Positions 23,430-34,526 of a DNA stretch of 64,000 nt are shown piece by piece (positions within the stretch are counted from its first letter, which is position 1; every line of letters begins with the position of its first letter). A model generated the notes under the pieces. It had not been told where the DNA came from, ran no database searches, and saw only the letters and a program-made list of their open reading frames with translations. The position numbers and the translations under genes were made by a program. This DNA is from Castanea sativa (Eukaryota > Streptophyta > Magnoliopsida > Fagales > Fagaceae), in the NCBI RefSeq assembly GCF_040712315.1, contig NC_134017.1, forward strand, positions 48,171,636 through 48,235,635, given 5' to 3'.

Positions 23430-24771
23430 GGAACAAATCTCTTCATGTGTTATTTCTTTTATCTCTTTATGCACATGCTTCTTATTACTTGTATACAATT
23501 TTTTTATTTCTATTTCACACTAAGATGCTGTGATAAGTTTGGTTTTAAGTATTTCAGAAATACAGGTTGTCAAAGTCTTCCTTGCCATGAACTCTCTTCT
23601 TGCAAAAATTTTCAAGAGTTTGTGTTAGAATAGATTTTATTGTATTCAACAAGTGAGTATGAGTTGAGTGATTTACGACTTCTCTCATATGTTCATTTGT
23701 TTGTTGTGGTTTTGTCATGGATTACCAAAGGGGGAGATTGTTAGGACATATGTGATTCTTGTTAGGATCATATGTCAATTTAGAATTGGTTAATCTTTTG
23801 ACAAAACACACTTTACTTGTAATTGGGTAGATTTAAGATGTGTTTAATACTTCAAGGATCAAGGATCAAGATTTCAAGTTCAAGTTCAAGTGTTAAAGCC
23901 ATGCAAATCTGTCCAATAATCAAGTGATGAAGTATTGGATTTTAAAGCTCGACAGCTAGTTCGATAGCTAGTATCTATCGAGGTTTGAAAAGTTGTTTCA
24001 ACCTGAAACTCAACAGCTGCTCGATAGATAAGCTATCTATCGAGATTTATAAAAAACATATTTTCAGTTCTGATTTTCATCCAATCCCTGAATACATGTT
24101 TAGGCTTTCTTTTCTCACACCCCTAAACATATATAAGAATTATTTTAAGGACCGTAAAAGGTTGCATAGTTGCAAAAGTGTGAAGCAAAGTTTTGTTCAT
24201 GCAAATTGTGATCAAAGACAAAATTTGTCCTAATTCATCTTTCTCTTGAAGAAGCTATTGCATTTGTAAGTTGTTGGGTTTTGTGACCAAGGAGTTTCGT
24301 GATCTTCATCGTATTGATAAACTGAAGAATTTTGCAGCCAACATCTTTCTCAAGTTAGTGATTAAGTCGCATACTAGGATCCGCGCATCTATTAGTTAGT
24401 CACGTACTGGGAGCCGTTCATTAAAATGAGAGATTATCACTATAGAACAAGTCCAATTGGGTATTGGGGTAAAGGTTCAACTGTAGGTTGGTATAAGGTA
24501 CTGAGATTCATTTATTTGTAATTGCTTGTTGTGATAATAGTGAATTCTTGATAGTGGAAACCTTAAAATCACCCAGTGGGGTTTTTACCTTGGAGGTTTT
24601 CCCCATTCGTAAATAAATCACTGTGTCAACTTTAATTTCTGCTGCATATTTAATTAGTTGGTGATTTGTTTGTGCTGCCACGCATATTGTATGTTAATTT
24701 GATTAATTAATCAACTTGGCTAATTAATTGGTTAATTCATCGCAAGTGATCAATACATTTTTGGCCTATCA
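23430..24771 (+). mobile_element. 3' end of a copia-type element of the 8811 family
   Basis: 23430-23738 resembles the non-coding 3' interior at 15637-15934 and ends in the purine tract ccaaagggggagat. The LTR itself is 23739-24771, TGTTAGGACATATG to CTATCA. No target duplication is evident; the left edge cuts into the LTR of the minus-strand element at 22901, and the 5' part is missing. Confidence 0.8.
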
Positions 24772-25082
24772 AAAAGTAAAATTAAAAACAAAAGCAATGC
24801 ATACAAATGAATGCAAGATGCACAAATGCATGAATATATATCATCTAAAACATGAAGGGTCCTACAAAGATCGAAAGAATTAGATCAAGGACCAAAAGAG
24901 CAAAGCTCAACCATAGGAACCCTTCCTCATCCAAACAGAATGATTGCTTGGAATGAGTGTCTCATGAGAAGTGAGACGAGAGTTGGAAGAATGAGAACCG
25001 AAGATCCACATAAACAAGGAGGTGAGAACATCAAACACTTTCTTCAACAACTTACCATGCTCCCCCAAAATCGGTTTTGCTT

Positions 25083-25927
25083 TCATAGCACAACTTCTAA
25101 GAAGCTCAAGTTTCTCTTTTCTTTTGATTCTTTTAAGAGCTTGAAATTAGAGCAATGAGGTCTAAGATGACCAAATGCACCACAATGGTGACAAACAATG
25201 TGTTTAGGTCCACTAGACATTTTGGAAAGGGATCTAACAACATGGTTTTGTTTTCTCTTTAACTTAGGACATTGAGGTCTTATGTGATCAATCACACCAC
25301 AATGGTAGAAAGTTGGAACAAACTTACATCTATCCAACGCCTTAGCTTGAGACCTAAACAGAGGCTTCGGCTTAAGAGCCTTTCGCTCCACCTTTTGATA
25401 TTTTTTTGTGTGGAGGAATGTACATCGATTTGTCCTTTGAGGTAGAACACACAATAGAGACAAAATCGTGTACCACAACATGATTGCAACAAATATTTTC
25501 ATCCTTTTTAATAATTGGTTCAACAATAAAATACTTGGCATGCATCTTAAGAGATTCATTTTCACATTTAAGATCATTAACTAGTTTGTTAGACAAAACG
25601 AGTTTAGCATCCAAGTCCACATTCAAACTCTTTCAACTTTTCAAAAGAATTTTTAGCAAGCTTCTTATACTTTTCAACCACTTTATTGGATTCGTTGAGC
25701 TTAGCAATCAAATCATCCTTTTCACAACTAAACTTGCTCAAATTCTTATGAAACTTCTTAGCCTCTTTTTTCAAGAGTTTGATATTAGGAATATCAACAA
25801 CACCCAAAGATTCATGTAACATGGCATCACAATCATGAGGATAAACACTCATAGAGGCATTTCATAAACACGTGGCATGCTACAATCATCAACAGCCAAA
25901 GAAGCATTCAAATCACTATCCATGGTA
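25083..25927 (-). pseudogene. Copia gag with two zinc knuckles, broken
   Basis: From ATG at 25927 the minus strand encodes a Gag C-terminal region: a Lys/Glu-rich coiled-coil part (about 25850-25600), then basic spacers and two knuckles. The knuckle at about 25190-25150 is intact (C-H-H-C-G-A-F-G-H-L-R-P-H-C). The other, at about 25310-25270, reads Y-H-C-G-V-I-D-H-I-R-P-Q-C and has lost its first Cys and the Gly before His. At least two frame changes occur (near 25845 and 25610). No pol follows. Confidence 0.75.
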
Positions 25928-26704
25928 ACAACCACAAAGGGTCAAGGATCACACTTAGGTAATTAAACCGCAACAAGTGTACCCGCTCTGATACCAATCG
26001 AAAGTTCACTTAGTGTATAAAACACTTGTGAATGTTTAGACCCCCAATTACAAAATTACAAAGCAAGCTTATATTCAAACAATAGATATGCGGAATATGA
26101 AATATAAGCAATACCCAATTTGGAAAACTACTTTAACACATAATTAATCACAAACACAGCAACAATTAATGGTTAAAGAGTAAGGGAAGAGAGATGCAAA
26201 TACAAGATAACACCGGCACGTGTTATCAAAGAAGAAACCAAAGAACTCGGCGAAAAACCTCTTTACCGCCTTCCAAGCGATAAAATGATCCAGCAGAAAA
26301 TTAGTTGGGATACATGAATAGCAATAGACCCTCCAAGCCTAATCTACCCAATGCACCTAAGCCCTCCAAGCTTCTTGCTCCAACAAGGTTGAGCCGAACC
26401 GTGTCTTCTCTAGCTTTTCGGATCCTGGAATAAGCTTCATATTGCATCCACCATCCTTGGTATCTTCCAATGCTTCACAAGCTCCAAAAACACTCTCAAC
26501 ACTCTAAATGGGTGTGGGTTGTATTTAAGTACAAATCTTCTCTCAATGGATATAACAATGTGAGAGGGAAGGAGAAGAGAAGCTCTCTCTTTAAGACTAA
26601 GTAGCTCTCTCTCTAATAAGGTGGGTGTGTTGTAGAAACATTTCTTAGGGTTTTTCTCTCAATAGGCTTCTCCAAATTTCTATGGGTAAAGAGGGTATAT
26701 ATAG

Positions 26705-27447
26705 TGTTAGGGACATATTTTTATGTAATTGGCATATCCTTTGACAAAAGGCACTTTACTTGTATTTGGGAAAATCTAAGTAGGTTCAAGATGATCATTA
26801 CAAGTGGTTAAATTGAAAACATGAAGATTACTCAATAACTGCTCAAGAAAAGTGCAATCTGCAAGTCTCAATACCTCCTCGACAGAAGCGCGATCTGTTG
26901 AGATTCATTAAAGCTCGACACATATCTCGATCTATCTAGCTTACGGGATTCAGATTATAGCCAGCAATGTTTTTACTCTAAAATGCTATTTGTTTATGGG
27001 TTTGTATAATCCTCATAAGACTAGGAAAACCCAAAATTTGTGAATTTGTACTGGGATCCGCGCATCAGATTGGTTAGTCATGTACTGGGAGCCGTGCATT
27101 AAAAGGAGAGATTGTCACTACAGAACAAGTCCAATTGGGTATTAGGGTAAGGGTTCAACTGTAAGTTGGTATAAGGTACCAGAATTCCTTTACTTATAAC
27201 CGCTTGTTGTGAAAATAATGGATTCTCGGGAGTGGTAACCTTAAAATTACCCGATGGAGTTTTTGCCTTGGAGGTTTTCTACATTTGTAAACAAATCACC
27301 GTGTCAAATTTAATTTCCCATGCATTTAGTTATTTGGTAATTTGTTTGTGCTACCACGCTCATTACATGTAATTGAGCCTAATTAATTCACTTGGCTAAT
27401 TAATTGGTTAATTCATCACAAGGGGTCAATACATTCTTGGTCTATCA
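26705..27447 (+). mobile_element. Solo LTR of the 8811 copia family
   Basis: TGTTAGGGACATA to CTATCA, 743 bp, shorter than the 1-kb relatives because of internal deletions. Flanks TATAG (26700-26704) and TATAA (27448-27452) agree at four of five bases. It is inserted in the 5' LTR of the minus-strand copia element, giving the order of events. Confidence 0.8.
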
Positions 27448-27760
27448 TATAATAGGTGTGAAGAAAATATGAAAAGTCACAATTTTCAGTAAAACAGAGG
27501 AACTTCGTGAGTCACTCGCGATTGGTGCAAGTCGCGAGTTACTCTCCTGAACAAGCTGTACTGAGTTGAACACCTAGCCTGACTCACCTTCTTTCATGTA
27601 CTTCTCATGTGACATTTACCTGTTTTGATCAAATCTTCACCACATCATACTAAACCTATTACAAACAAATCCCACAAATATACAAGGAGATAAATTAGTT
27701 AAATTACAATACCTATTTATCATTGAATAAGTCAATACAAATGTTATAAGAACTTAACAA

Positions 27761-28467
27761 TTATCTCACAGCGGAAGCAAACAGTATGAACCCACAATCT
27801 TGAAGTGTCTTTCATGCTAGTCTCATTGCTCAAAGCAGGAAATGGAACCCTCAACTTCATCAATGGGTTTTCTCTCTTTCTCCAATATAAAACCTCCCAG
27901 CTTCAGAAAGATAAGGCCTTGGAATTATATACTCATCCACTGCCTCTTCTTCATCATCTTTCTTTCCCAATCTATGCAATCCAAGAATGACTGAAGTCAA
28001 GCTTTTTCTATCTTCTTTAGAAGAAACAAAACCCAAATCCATAAACCATTTTAGCTCTTCAAATTCAAGGTCTGATAAGCTCTTGCTTTCACCACTTTTC
28101 CTCCCACTAATACTTCTTTTAATCTTCTTTTTGGATGATAATACTTCAAAATCTATTTGTTTTGGTGTCTCTGATTCTGTGACCTCTTTTCCTGAAAGGA
28201 TGGTATCGAGCTTTGGAGTGAGGAGGACCGAGTTGGGAGATAGAGAGCCATATCTGAAGCTTTCTTTGGAGCTCAATTGGTCACTCACGGATCTAGTATG
28301 GAGGGTAGAGATGCGTGAAATCTAAGGTTTTGGTGGTTTTTCTTGAATTTCGTTATCTGGGTTTGCTTCGAAACGTGATGGCTTGGATAGATTTGGTTGT
28401 TTTGTGAAGATCTGATCCTCGAACCAAAAATAACAAAAGAGCTTCAGGACTTCCTACGTCCACCAAT
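27761..28467 (-). pseudogene. DUF1685-family protein pseudogene
   Basis: The minus strand from 28467 reads as a plant DUF1685 protein of about 235 residues without an intron. Visible pieces are WFEDQIFTK near the N terminus, TRSVSDQLSSKESF, the family core SLSDLEFEELKWFMDLGF, PRPYLSEA and the C-terminal end VHTVASAVR (one frame-correcting base assumed). Defects: the start reads ATTG, there is an extra T soon after (28454), an in-frame TAG at about 28324, a base lost after SEA (near 27897) and a base gained near 27775. The function of the family is unknown. The stop TAA (27761-27763) lies two bases from the LTR of the copia element and inside its target site. Family assignment is from memory of the core motif. 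Confidence 0.85.
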
Positions 28468-28530
28468 GGCGGCTGTGAATGTTTGGGTTTTCTAGTTGTG
28501 TAGAATGAAAGGCTAAAGCATTTAAGGCTC

Positions 28531-28538
28531 AATATATA
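28531..28538 (-). promoter_or_regulatory. Possible TATA box of the DUF1685 pseudogene
   Basis: TATATATT on the minus strand, 64 bp upstream of the ancestral start at 28467. Its presence argues for a DNA-level copy with its own promoter rather than a processed retrocopy. Confidence 0.45.
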
Positions 28539-30027
28539 GTCAATTTTATCCCGGAATTGACCTTTATGTTGTAGGATATTACTTCAAATCCTTCGACTGA
28601 TTCCTAACACGTTTTTCTTTTCATCTGGGTTACATTTTTTAAATAACATTGTACTACTTTTAATAATAATTAATAAGTAGCTTTTTTTTCCTTGAAGGAA
28701 AAGTTGTGGGAATGCACCTAAAAATAAAATAAAATAAAATAAAAAACACATTTTTGATTAGTAATTTGCATTTGCTATTAAATTTTTTTTTCTTTAAATT
28801 TATTATGAACCCTACTTTTATTATGTATTATTCACAAATCACAACAAGATATTGTTCTTAAAAAAAATCAGAATACAATATGTTTGTGGTCATGAAAAAT
28901 ATTGTGCAAAGTTCATCATTATTTTCTTCACAAATCAATCAGTTTTAAAATTATTGTGTCAATAATAAACTGATTATAAGTGTCACATTTTCTAGATAAA
29001 CCCCCCAAATGATATTAGCATTCTTGATGCAAAGGCGGCTTTAGAATTTTTTTTTTCAAGAAGTTATTAAAAAATTTAAATTAAATAAAATTTTAAAATA
29101 CAAAAAAAATTTAATATATCAAGTTATAAAAAAATGCAAATATATGAAATTTTACAATTTTTACGAGTTTTAATATTTTAAAATCGTTATATGATAATTC
29201 ATTATCAGTTTTTATTATCTATTGTTAATGTGGCAAGGTGTGACCATTTTGTTTTGTTAAGTTTTAATAATATTTATTTATTTTTATGCAGTTGTCATTA
29301 TTTTTATAGAAATATTTTAAACTAAAAATGACAAAATGCAATCAACTGACACTCTATTATTTATTAGCCCACACATCCATTTTATCTATACATAAATATT
29401 ATACTAAGTGTTTGCTTAACAAATCAAATATTTGAACAACTGCTAGCTTTACTTTTCTTTTTTTCTTCAATTACTAACTAACATAAATAATACACTAAAT
29501 ATCTAATTGTTGTTTAGTTATAGGTTGTACTATTTTATGATCAGGGTGTGCAAGATTTTAGCCAATGTATGAGAAAATATGTTTAAGCATAAAATAAACT
29601 AATAAATTTATATATATATATATATATATATCATTTTTTTTGAAGTTAGATCCATTAAGCTTTACATATTTAGGGTAATTGCCTCAAAGTTACATATTTA
29701 AAGTGAGATGCAACTCAATTCTGACTTTCCATTAGAAAAAAACGATTTTTATCACAAAATCAAACTTAAAACAAATCAAAAGGTTTGGTTTTGAATTTTT
29801 TGCAAAAATGATGAACACTAGATATGAAATTTCAAACATGTAAAATCAAATTGTTTGAAAGTATAAACACTAATCAAATGCCCACGAAGATGCCAAAATT
29901 TTCACAACAAACAAAAAATATAAACTCACAACCCATTCACTTCATCTGCAACAAAAAACCACAACCAAAAACAGCTTCCAAGCCCAACACAGCAAAATAC
30001 ATTCCTCACCCATTCATTGCCAAACAC

Positions 30028-30032
30028 CGCCC

Positions 30033-30078
<46 letters not shown>
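30028..30078 (+). repeat. (C)n-(CA)n-(CG)n compound run
   Basis: About 21 consecutive C, then CA repeats, then CGCGCG. A likely site of polymerase slippage and of base-calling error. Confidence 0.9.
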
Positions 30079-30079
<1 letters not shown>

Positions 30080-30503
30080 GCGCGTACTCAAACCTACCAC
30101 AGTTGAAATCAGTTTGCTGAAATGAACATCACGAGCAGTTTAGGTTTATGACCTCTCTAGAGGCCGGGTCAAAGAGAGCGAGGACATGGGTTTGGGTCAA
30201 CTCGGTGAGTGAGGAGCTGCTATCTACTTTCCGGACAAGAAAATGATGAGCAGTTCTTCAAGGTTTTTTTTTTTTTTTTTAGTGCTTTTCAATTTTCATA
30301 CTTTCTTTCAAAGGTTTTGACCCTCAAAAAAAGATAACTTTCTTGTAGTGAGTGGAGATGGCGATGGTAGGGAACTTCTGGTCGTGAAATTGGTGATGGA
30401 GGATGACAAATATGAGGAGGGGAGAAAGAGGGAAAGTTGGTTGGATTTGGATTAGTAATGAAACGAATAGCTTTCGTTAATTTTGCTAACGTGGACTTGA
30501 CTT

Positions 30504-30511
30504 ATTTTATA

Positions 30512-30562
<51 letters not shown>
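30504..30562 (+). repeat. (AAT)n microsatellite
   Basis: About 19 consecutive AAT/TAA units. A shorter run of the same type occurs at 31619-31640, on the other side of the LTR-like block. Confidence 0.9.
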
Positions 30563-30563
<1 letters not shown>

Positions 30564-30590
30564 GTAAAGTTGTGATTTACAACTGTTTTG

Positions 30591-31605
30591 TGTTGACTTT
30601 AATTCCGTTCTAAATTTGATTGTAATTTTGTTCAATGTACTTTATGTGAGATTTTACTGTAAGGGTTGTGTGATAGAGAGAGAGTGTGTGAAGACTCAAG
30701 CATGTGAAGACAGAAGAATTCTCGTGGGTAGCTCGTGACTAAGCATCCCACGAAGTGATGCATGTGCTTTGCACATGACTGGAATGCTAAGACTCGTGAC
30801 AGCTAGTTTTCGCAAGTGTCTTGCGGGTAAGGCCTTTTCGCGAGATACCCGTGAAACAGTCTGTTTTGTTATTTTGTCTTATCTGCTCCACTACATCCTT
30901 ATACATACTATATATACCATTATTACCCACATTTTGAGTAGAGAGTTTTTCAGAAGAGAAAACCCTTTCCTCAACCCTTGAGAGTGTGAGATTGTCATAC
31001 CTACAATTCTCTACACCATCCATTGTGGTTTTTCTCTACTTCTACCTCTCAATTTCTAAATCCTTGAGAGGTTGATAGCTCAAACACTTACCACACCCAT
31101 ATTGAGTGTCCAGTGGATTTTTGATGCTGCTGGGAAGCATTGGAAGGAGCCAAACTTTGGCAGATGCAATCGGACGCATTGTGGGATCTGAAAAACTAGA
31201 CAAGACACAGTTCCGAGAAGCCTTGTTGGAGTAGAAACTTGGAGGGCTTAGGTGCATTGAGTAGACTAGGCTTGGAGGGTCTTTTGCTATTTGTATATCC
31301 CAATTTGTTGTCTAGTGTATCGATTTGCCGCTTGAAGGACGGCGGAGAGGTTTTTTGCCAAGTTCTTCAGTTTCTTCTTCGATAACACATCAGCATGTTA
31401 TCTTGTGTTTGCATCTCTCTTCCCTACTCTTTTAGATTTTTTTTTTTTTTTTTTACTACTGTGTTTTAATGAATATGGCTTAGAGTAGTTGTATTATTTG
31501 TTCACTCACATTTACTCTATTCCGCACTTAGTTTAAGTTAGAGTAAAATCAACCGAGCCGTAATCTTTTAATTTAGAGTCTAAACAGCTCTTGTGTTTTT
31601 AACAC
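30591..31605 (+). mobile_element. Probable solo LTR of a copia-type element
   Basis: From tgttgacttt to gtttttaaca. Its right third (31390-31605) parallels, in opposite orientation, the LTR at 22901-23130: tgttatcttgtgtttgcatc, tctcttccctactctttta and gagtctaaacagctcttgtg. So it is a relative in plus orientation. No target duplication could be fixed, and the left end is uncertain by up to about 100 bp. Confidence 0.5.
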
Positions 31606-32299
31606 AAATCCAAGCTTTTAATAATAATAATAATAATAAATCATGGACTTGACTTGGATTAATTGATGCTTTAGACTTTGGTTGGACCGCATTTGTCATC
31701 TTGTTATAGAACACAAGTTAAGGGTTAATAAAGTGCTCAATTTTGGTACGTAATACACATTTTTTTTTTAAGAATAAGATATGTGTTAAAGTTTTATTGA
31801 CTTACATACACAAATTCATTGTTATTATGTGTTTTTTTTTTTTGGATATATGCTCAATTTAACTTTTTTTTAAAAACAATTGTATAAAAAAGTTATTTAA
31901 TAAAACATTAAATGAATTTTAACAATTGCCCTTTGGACATTTTTTTACAAAAGACTTACAAAATAAAGTTAATAGAAATTTTAGTATAATAAACTTATAA
32001 ATTGACAATAAATTTATTTGAAATCACTTTAACAAGATAATAAATAAGTATTTAACTTCCTTTTTGTGATTAGTGATACGTCGGTTTATAATATCTATGG
32101 AGAAAAATTTATAGTATCTCCAGATCTCTTATTCAACCATTAAAGATTTTACCAGTTGAACTAATCGAAACTCACAAGCAAAAAAATTAAACCTAATTGT
32201 TCACATTTTTGTTGCTTGTAATTATGAATGCATGCAAAGAGAAAATTAAACACCATGTGAGTATATGTGCAACCACGTTTTTGACTGTTATACATGCAC
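31606..32299. other. AT-rich spacer with a SINE fragment
   Basis: No ORF of interest. A short (AAT)n run lies at 31619-31640 and a truncated SINE at 32120-32175. Confidence 0.5.
32120..32175 (-). mobile_element. Truncated tRNA-derived SINE
   Basis: On the minus strand it begins gtgagtttcgattagttcaa and continues ctggtaaaatctttaatgg, matching the head of the SINE at 62017-62180. Only the tRNA-like head remains. Confidence 0.6.
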
Positions 32300-32307
32300 G
32301 GATATGC
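32300..32307 (+). promoter_or_regulatory. P1BS motif upstream of the MIR399-like hairpin
   Basis: GGATATGC fits GNATATNC, the site bound by PHR1-type MYB factors under phosphate starvation. It lies about 125 bp before the hairpin, with an AT-rich gatatatatct (about 32397-32407) between them as a possible TATA element. The motif alone is expected by chance about once per 4 kb, so context carries the call. Confidence 0.5.
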
Positions 32308-32424
32308 CCTAGTTACCCAAAAAAAAAAAACGTTTATGCCTGTTTATGTCAGTAACAACTGGTGCCTGGGCATTATAGAAACATTACCTTGGGTTTGATA
32401 TATATCTAAGGTGACTGAATGATT

Positions 32425-32555
32425 GCACAGATGAATTGCCGGGCAAATATCCTTTGGCAATGAACGTCTCCGCCTTGGGAACTAAATCACGTACGTGTAT
32501 GAAGTGCAGGTGAGTGGTTAACTGCCAAAAGACTAATTGCCCCGTAATGCAACCA
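32425..32555 (+). ncRNA. Divergent MIR399-like hairpin
   Basis: The 5' arm GGGCAAATATCCTTTGGCA (32441-32459) looks like a miR399 star strand. The 3' arm from 32523 reads TGCCAAAAGACTAATTGCCC and pairs with it at about 15 positions with one bulge, across a loop of about 63 bases. Compared with the miR399 consensus, the centre of the mature arm is altered (AAAGGAGA to AAAAGACTA) while both ends fit. The star arm is closer to a normal MIR399 than the mature arm. It could be a decaying paralog or a variant miRNA with shifted targets. No copy exists in unit 1. Confidence 0.6.
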
Positions 32556-32643
32556 TGCATATATACGCTTGATCTATTTTGTTGATGAATAGTTTTGGGT
32601 GTTCATATCTATATATACCTGATAAAAAAATCAGACAATTCTG

Positions 32644-32669
32644 GGATATGCTATGTAAACAGGATATTC
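32644..32669. promoter_or_regulatory. Pair of P1BS motifs downstream of the hairpin
   Basis: GGATATGC (32644-32651) and GGATATTC (32662-32669) both fit GNATATNC. With 32300-32307 this makes three within 370 bp around the MIR399-like hairpin. Confidence 0.4.
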
Positions 32670-33985
32670 TTAGCACATACCCTTTGTTTGGTAAGTTGCA
32701 AAGTGGTCCTGTGGCTTCAATTCACGCAACCCTAGTTCTTTTTCTGTACTAAGTTAGAAATATGAATTATCCATAAAGAATATCCGCATAATGATTCTTC
32801 AATTCGCATCTTCTTTTGGTTTCTGTTTAGGTCATGTGCATGAACGCTTTTCAGCACAAAACTTATGGAAAATAAGAAACGATTAATTTCAAGTGGACAT
32901 AACATAATAAGATGGTTTTACATGCATATGTAAGAGTGTAATAATTTCACCATGTTTTGATTACTATATAACACAGGAAACTAAGAGGCGGGCTGATTTT
33001 TGGGGTAGGAACTTGATTCCAACTGAAAAGTTTAATTCTCCATGGCCTTTTCAATCTTCTTTATATAACTGTTTGTGGGGGAAGATGTTGATAATTGAAT
33101 TATATTCTACAATGTGTCATATTCTGGTAATATTAAGACATTTCATCCTTTATCCCCTCTTGGAGATGCTTTAAAAAAAATATTTAGTTCGAGTCTTGTA
33201 TACAGATCAGGGAATCACCTTTACTGGGTTGCTTTCTTTATCAAACACGCTGCTAATATATTGAAATTAGCCTTCACGTCAAATGGATCAAATTTGAGGG
33301 ACCAATTAATTAATATATATTTTTGAGTTCTCTATCTCTTCACATCAATAAGGCACAATTTTAGTGGACCACGTCAATATTATATATTTACAATGAATAA
33401 TAAATAAATTTTAACTTAAATTATTTTAAAAGCCAAAAAGATTCAAACTTCGCTTCACAAAATGGGCTCAATGCCCACATTTTTGTTCTATATAGATTGG
33501 GCTCATAGCTCGTATCTTATCTACATAATAAAAAGGGCTCACAACATGTGTTGTTCTTGCACCATTTATTGGAATGAAGCCCATATTTGTTTTCCTAAGG
33601 GAAGTGGCCCTATCTTTATCCATTGAGGAAATTAAACCCAATGACTCAAACTTTTATACCTTGCATTTCTAAGCCTAAGACCATATAGAAATTCAAGAAC
33701 CCACTATCCAAGGAAGGAAAACTGATCATAGATGTTGGTTTCTCTCTCGTTTTCCACTTATTTTTCATCTTCAAATCTTATTAGGTTGGAGAGATAACAA
33801 TTTGGAAGACTCCAATTGATTAGTTAAATATAACTTATAAAAACATCACTTAATTTGAAAGTTTAAACTTATAGTTGGACCTAATTATATTATAAAAATC
33901 ACTTGTTTTTGTCATTATTATTCAATATAAGATTTCACTCATACAATATACCCAAAACCTATCCCTTACAAGTGAGTCATTACCT
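32670..33985. other. Unassigned sequence, no gene seen
   Basis: Short ORFs only. 33430-33700 repeats the words ggctca / gcccat several times but shows no element ends. Absent from unit 1. Confidence 0.5.
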
Positions 33986-34198
33986 TTTTATGTAGGTTTT
34001 ATTGGCTTGCCTTTTTTAATGCACACTTGTATGGGTGCCAAGTACAAGCGTCCCATCTCAGCTAATTGTGAAAATGACTCTGCTTAATATGCAAAAGAGA
34101 GCTTGAACACTTTACCCCCTTTTGCACACCAATATGTGCTCTGATACCACTTGCTTGGGAGATGACATTTTGTGGAGACTCCAAATTAGTAATTAATA

Positions 34199-34526
34199 TT
34201 AGCCTTATCACACGCGCTTCGCGCGTGCGATGAGGCTTTTTTTTTACTTTAAAGTGGTCCTATTTTGTAAAAAAAAATTGTATTTTTTTATTTTATATAT
34301 ATAATTTTTATTTTAAAAATCTAATTTATAAGTGGATAAAGTAATTTGAAAATTAATAAGAGAGTGATCCTATTTTTTAGGCAATATTTTAGTGGGAGTT
34401 AATGTTGCACTTTTACCGGATTGTCATTTAGTTTTGTCTCTACTTAAACATAGGGGTGTAAGGGCATTTTTGAACTAAAAAAATGAGGAATCCAAACAAG
34501 AGAAACCCCTTAAATAATAGTATAGA
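34199..34526 (-). mobile_element. Non-autonomous Helitron, 328 bp
   Basis: On the minus strand it starts TCTATACTATTATTTAAGGG, ends with a GC-rich hairpin (cacgcgc-ttc-gcgcgtg, 34210-34227) and CTAA, and sits between host A and T. Removing it gives aattaata-taacatatag, identical to the uninterrupted unit 1 text at about 2099-2115. The 5' TC, 3' hairpin, CTRR end and A/T target without duplication are the defining Helitron features. No Rep/helicase coding. Confidence 0.9.

Larger units (their letters stand above)
22901..27759 (-). mobile_element. Chimeric copia-type element, gag only, minus strand
   Basis: On the minus strand a 5' LTR (27759 down to about 25998, with a solo LTR inside) is followed by the primer-binding site TGGTATCAGAGC (about 25984-25995), a broken gag (25083-25927) and short non-coding DNA. 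Next comes a foreign piece of the 8811 family (23430-24771), then only the distal part of the 3' LTR (22901-23429). Possible target duplication: TTTAT (22896-22900) and ATTAT (27760-27764), four of five matching. The missing half of the 3' LTR indicates a deletion or recombination that joined two elements. Confidence 0.7.
28570..30590. other. AT-rich region with no recognised gene
   Basis: No ORF with protein-like composition. It contains a (TA)n run near 29610-29630, a poly-C, CA and CG compound run (30028-30078) and an (AAT)n run (30504-30562). Predicted peptides across the poly-C/CA tract (His-Thr and Pro repeats) are low-complexity artefacts. Confidence 0.6.

Noticed and set aside
29824..30120. 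98-codon ORF with Pro and His-Thr repeats
   Set aside because: Frame spans poly-C and CA microsatellites; composition is an artefact.
34199..34240. GC-rich palindrome considered as a terminator or CRISPR-like repeat
   Set aside because: It is single-copy and is the 3' hairpin of a Helitron; this is a plant nuclear sequence.
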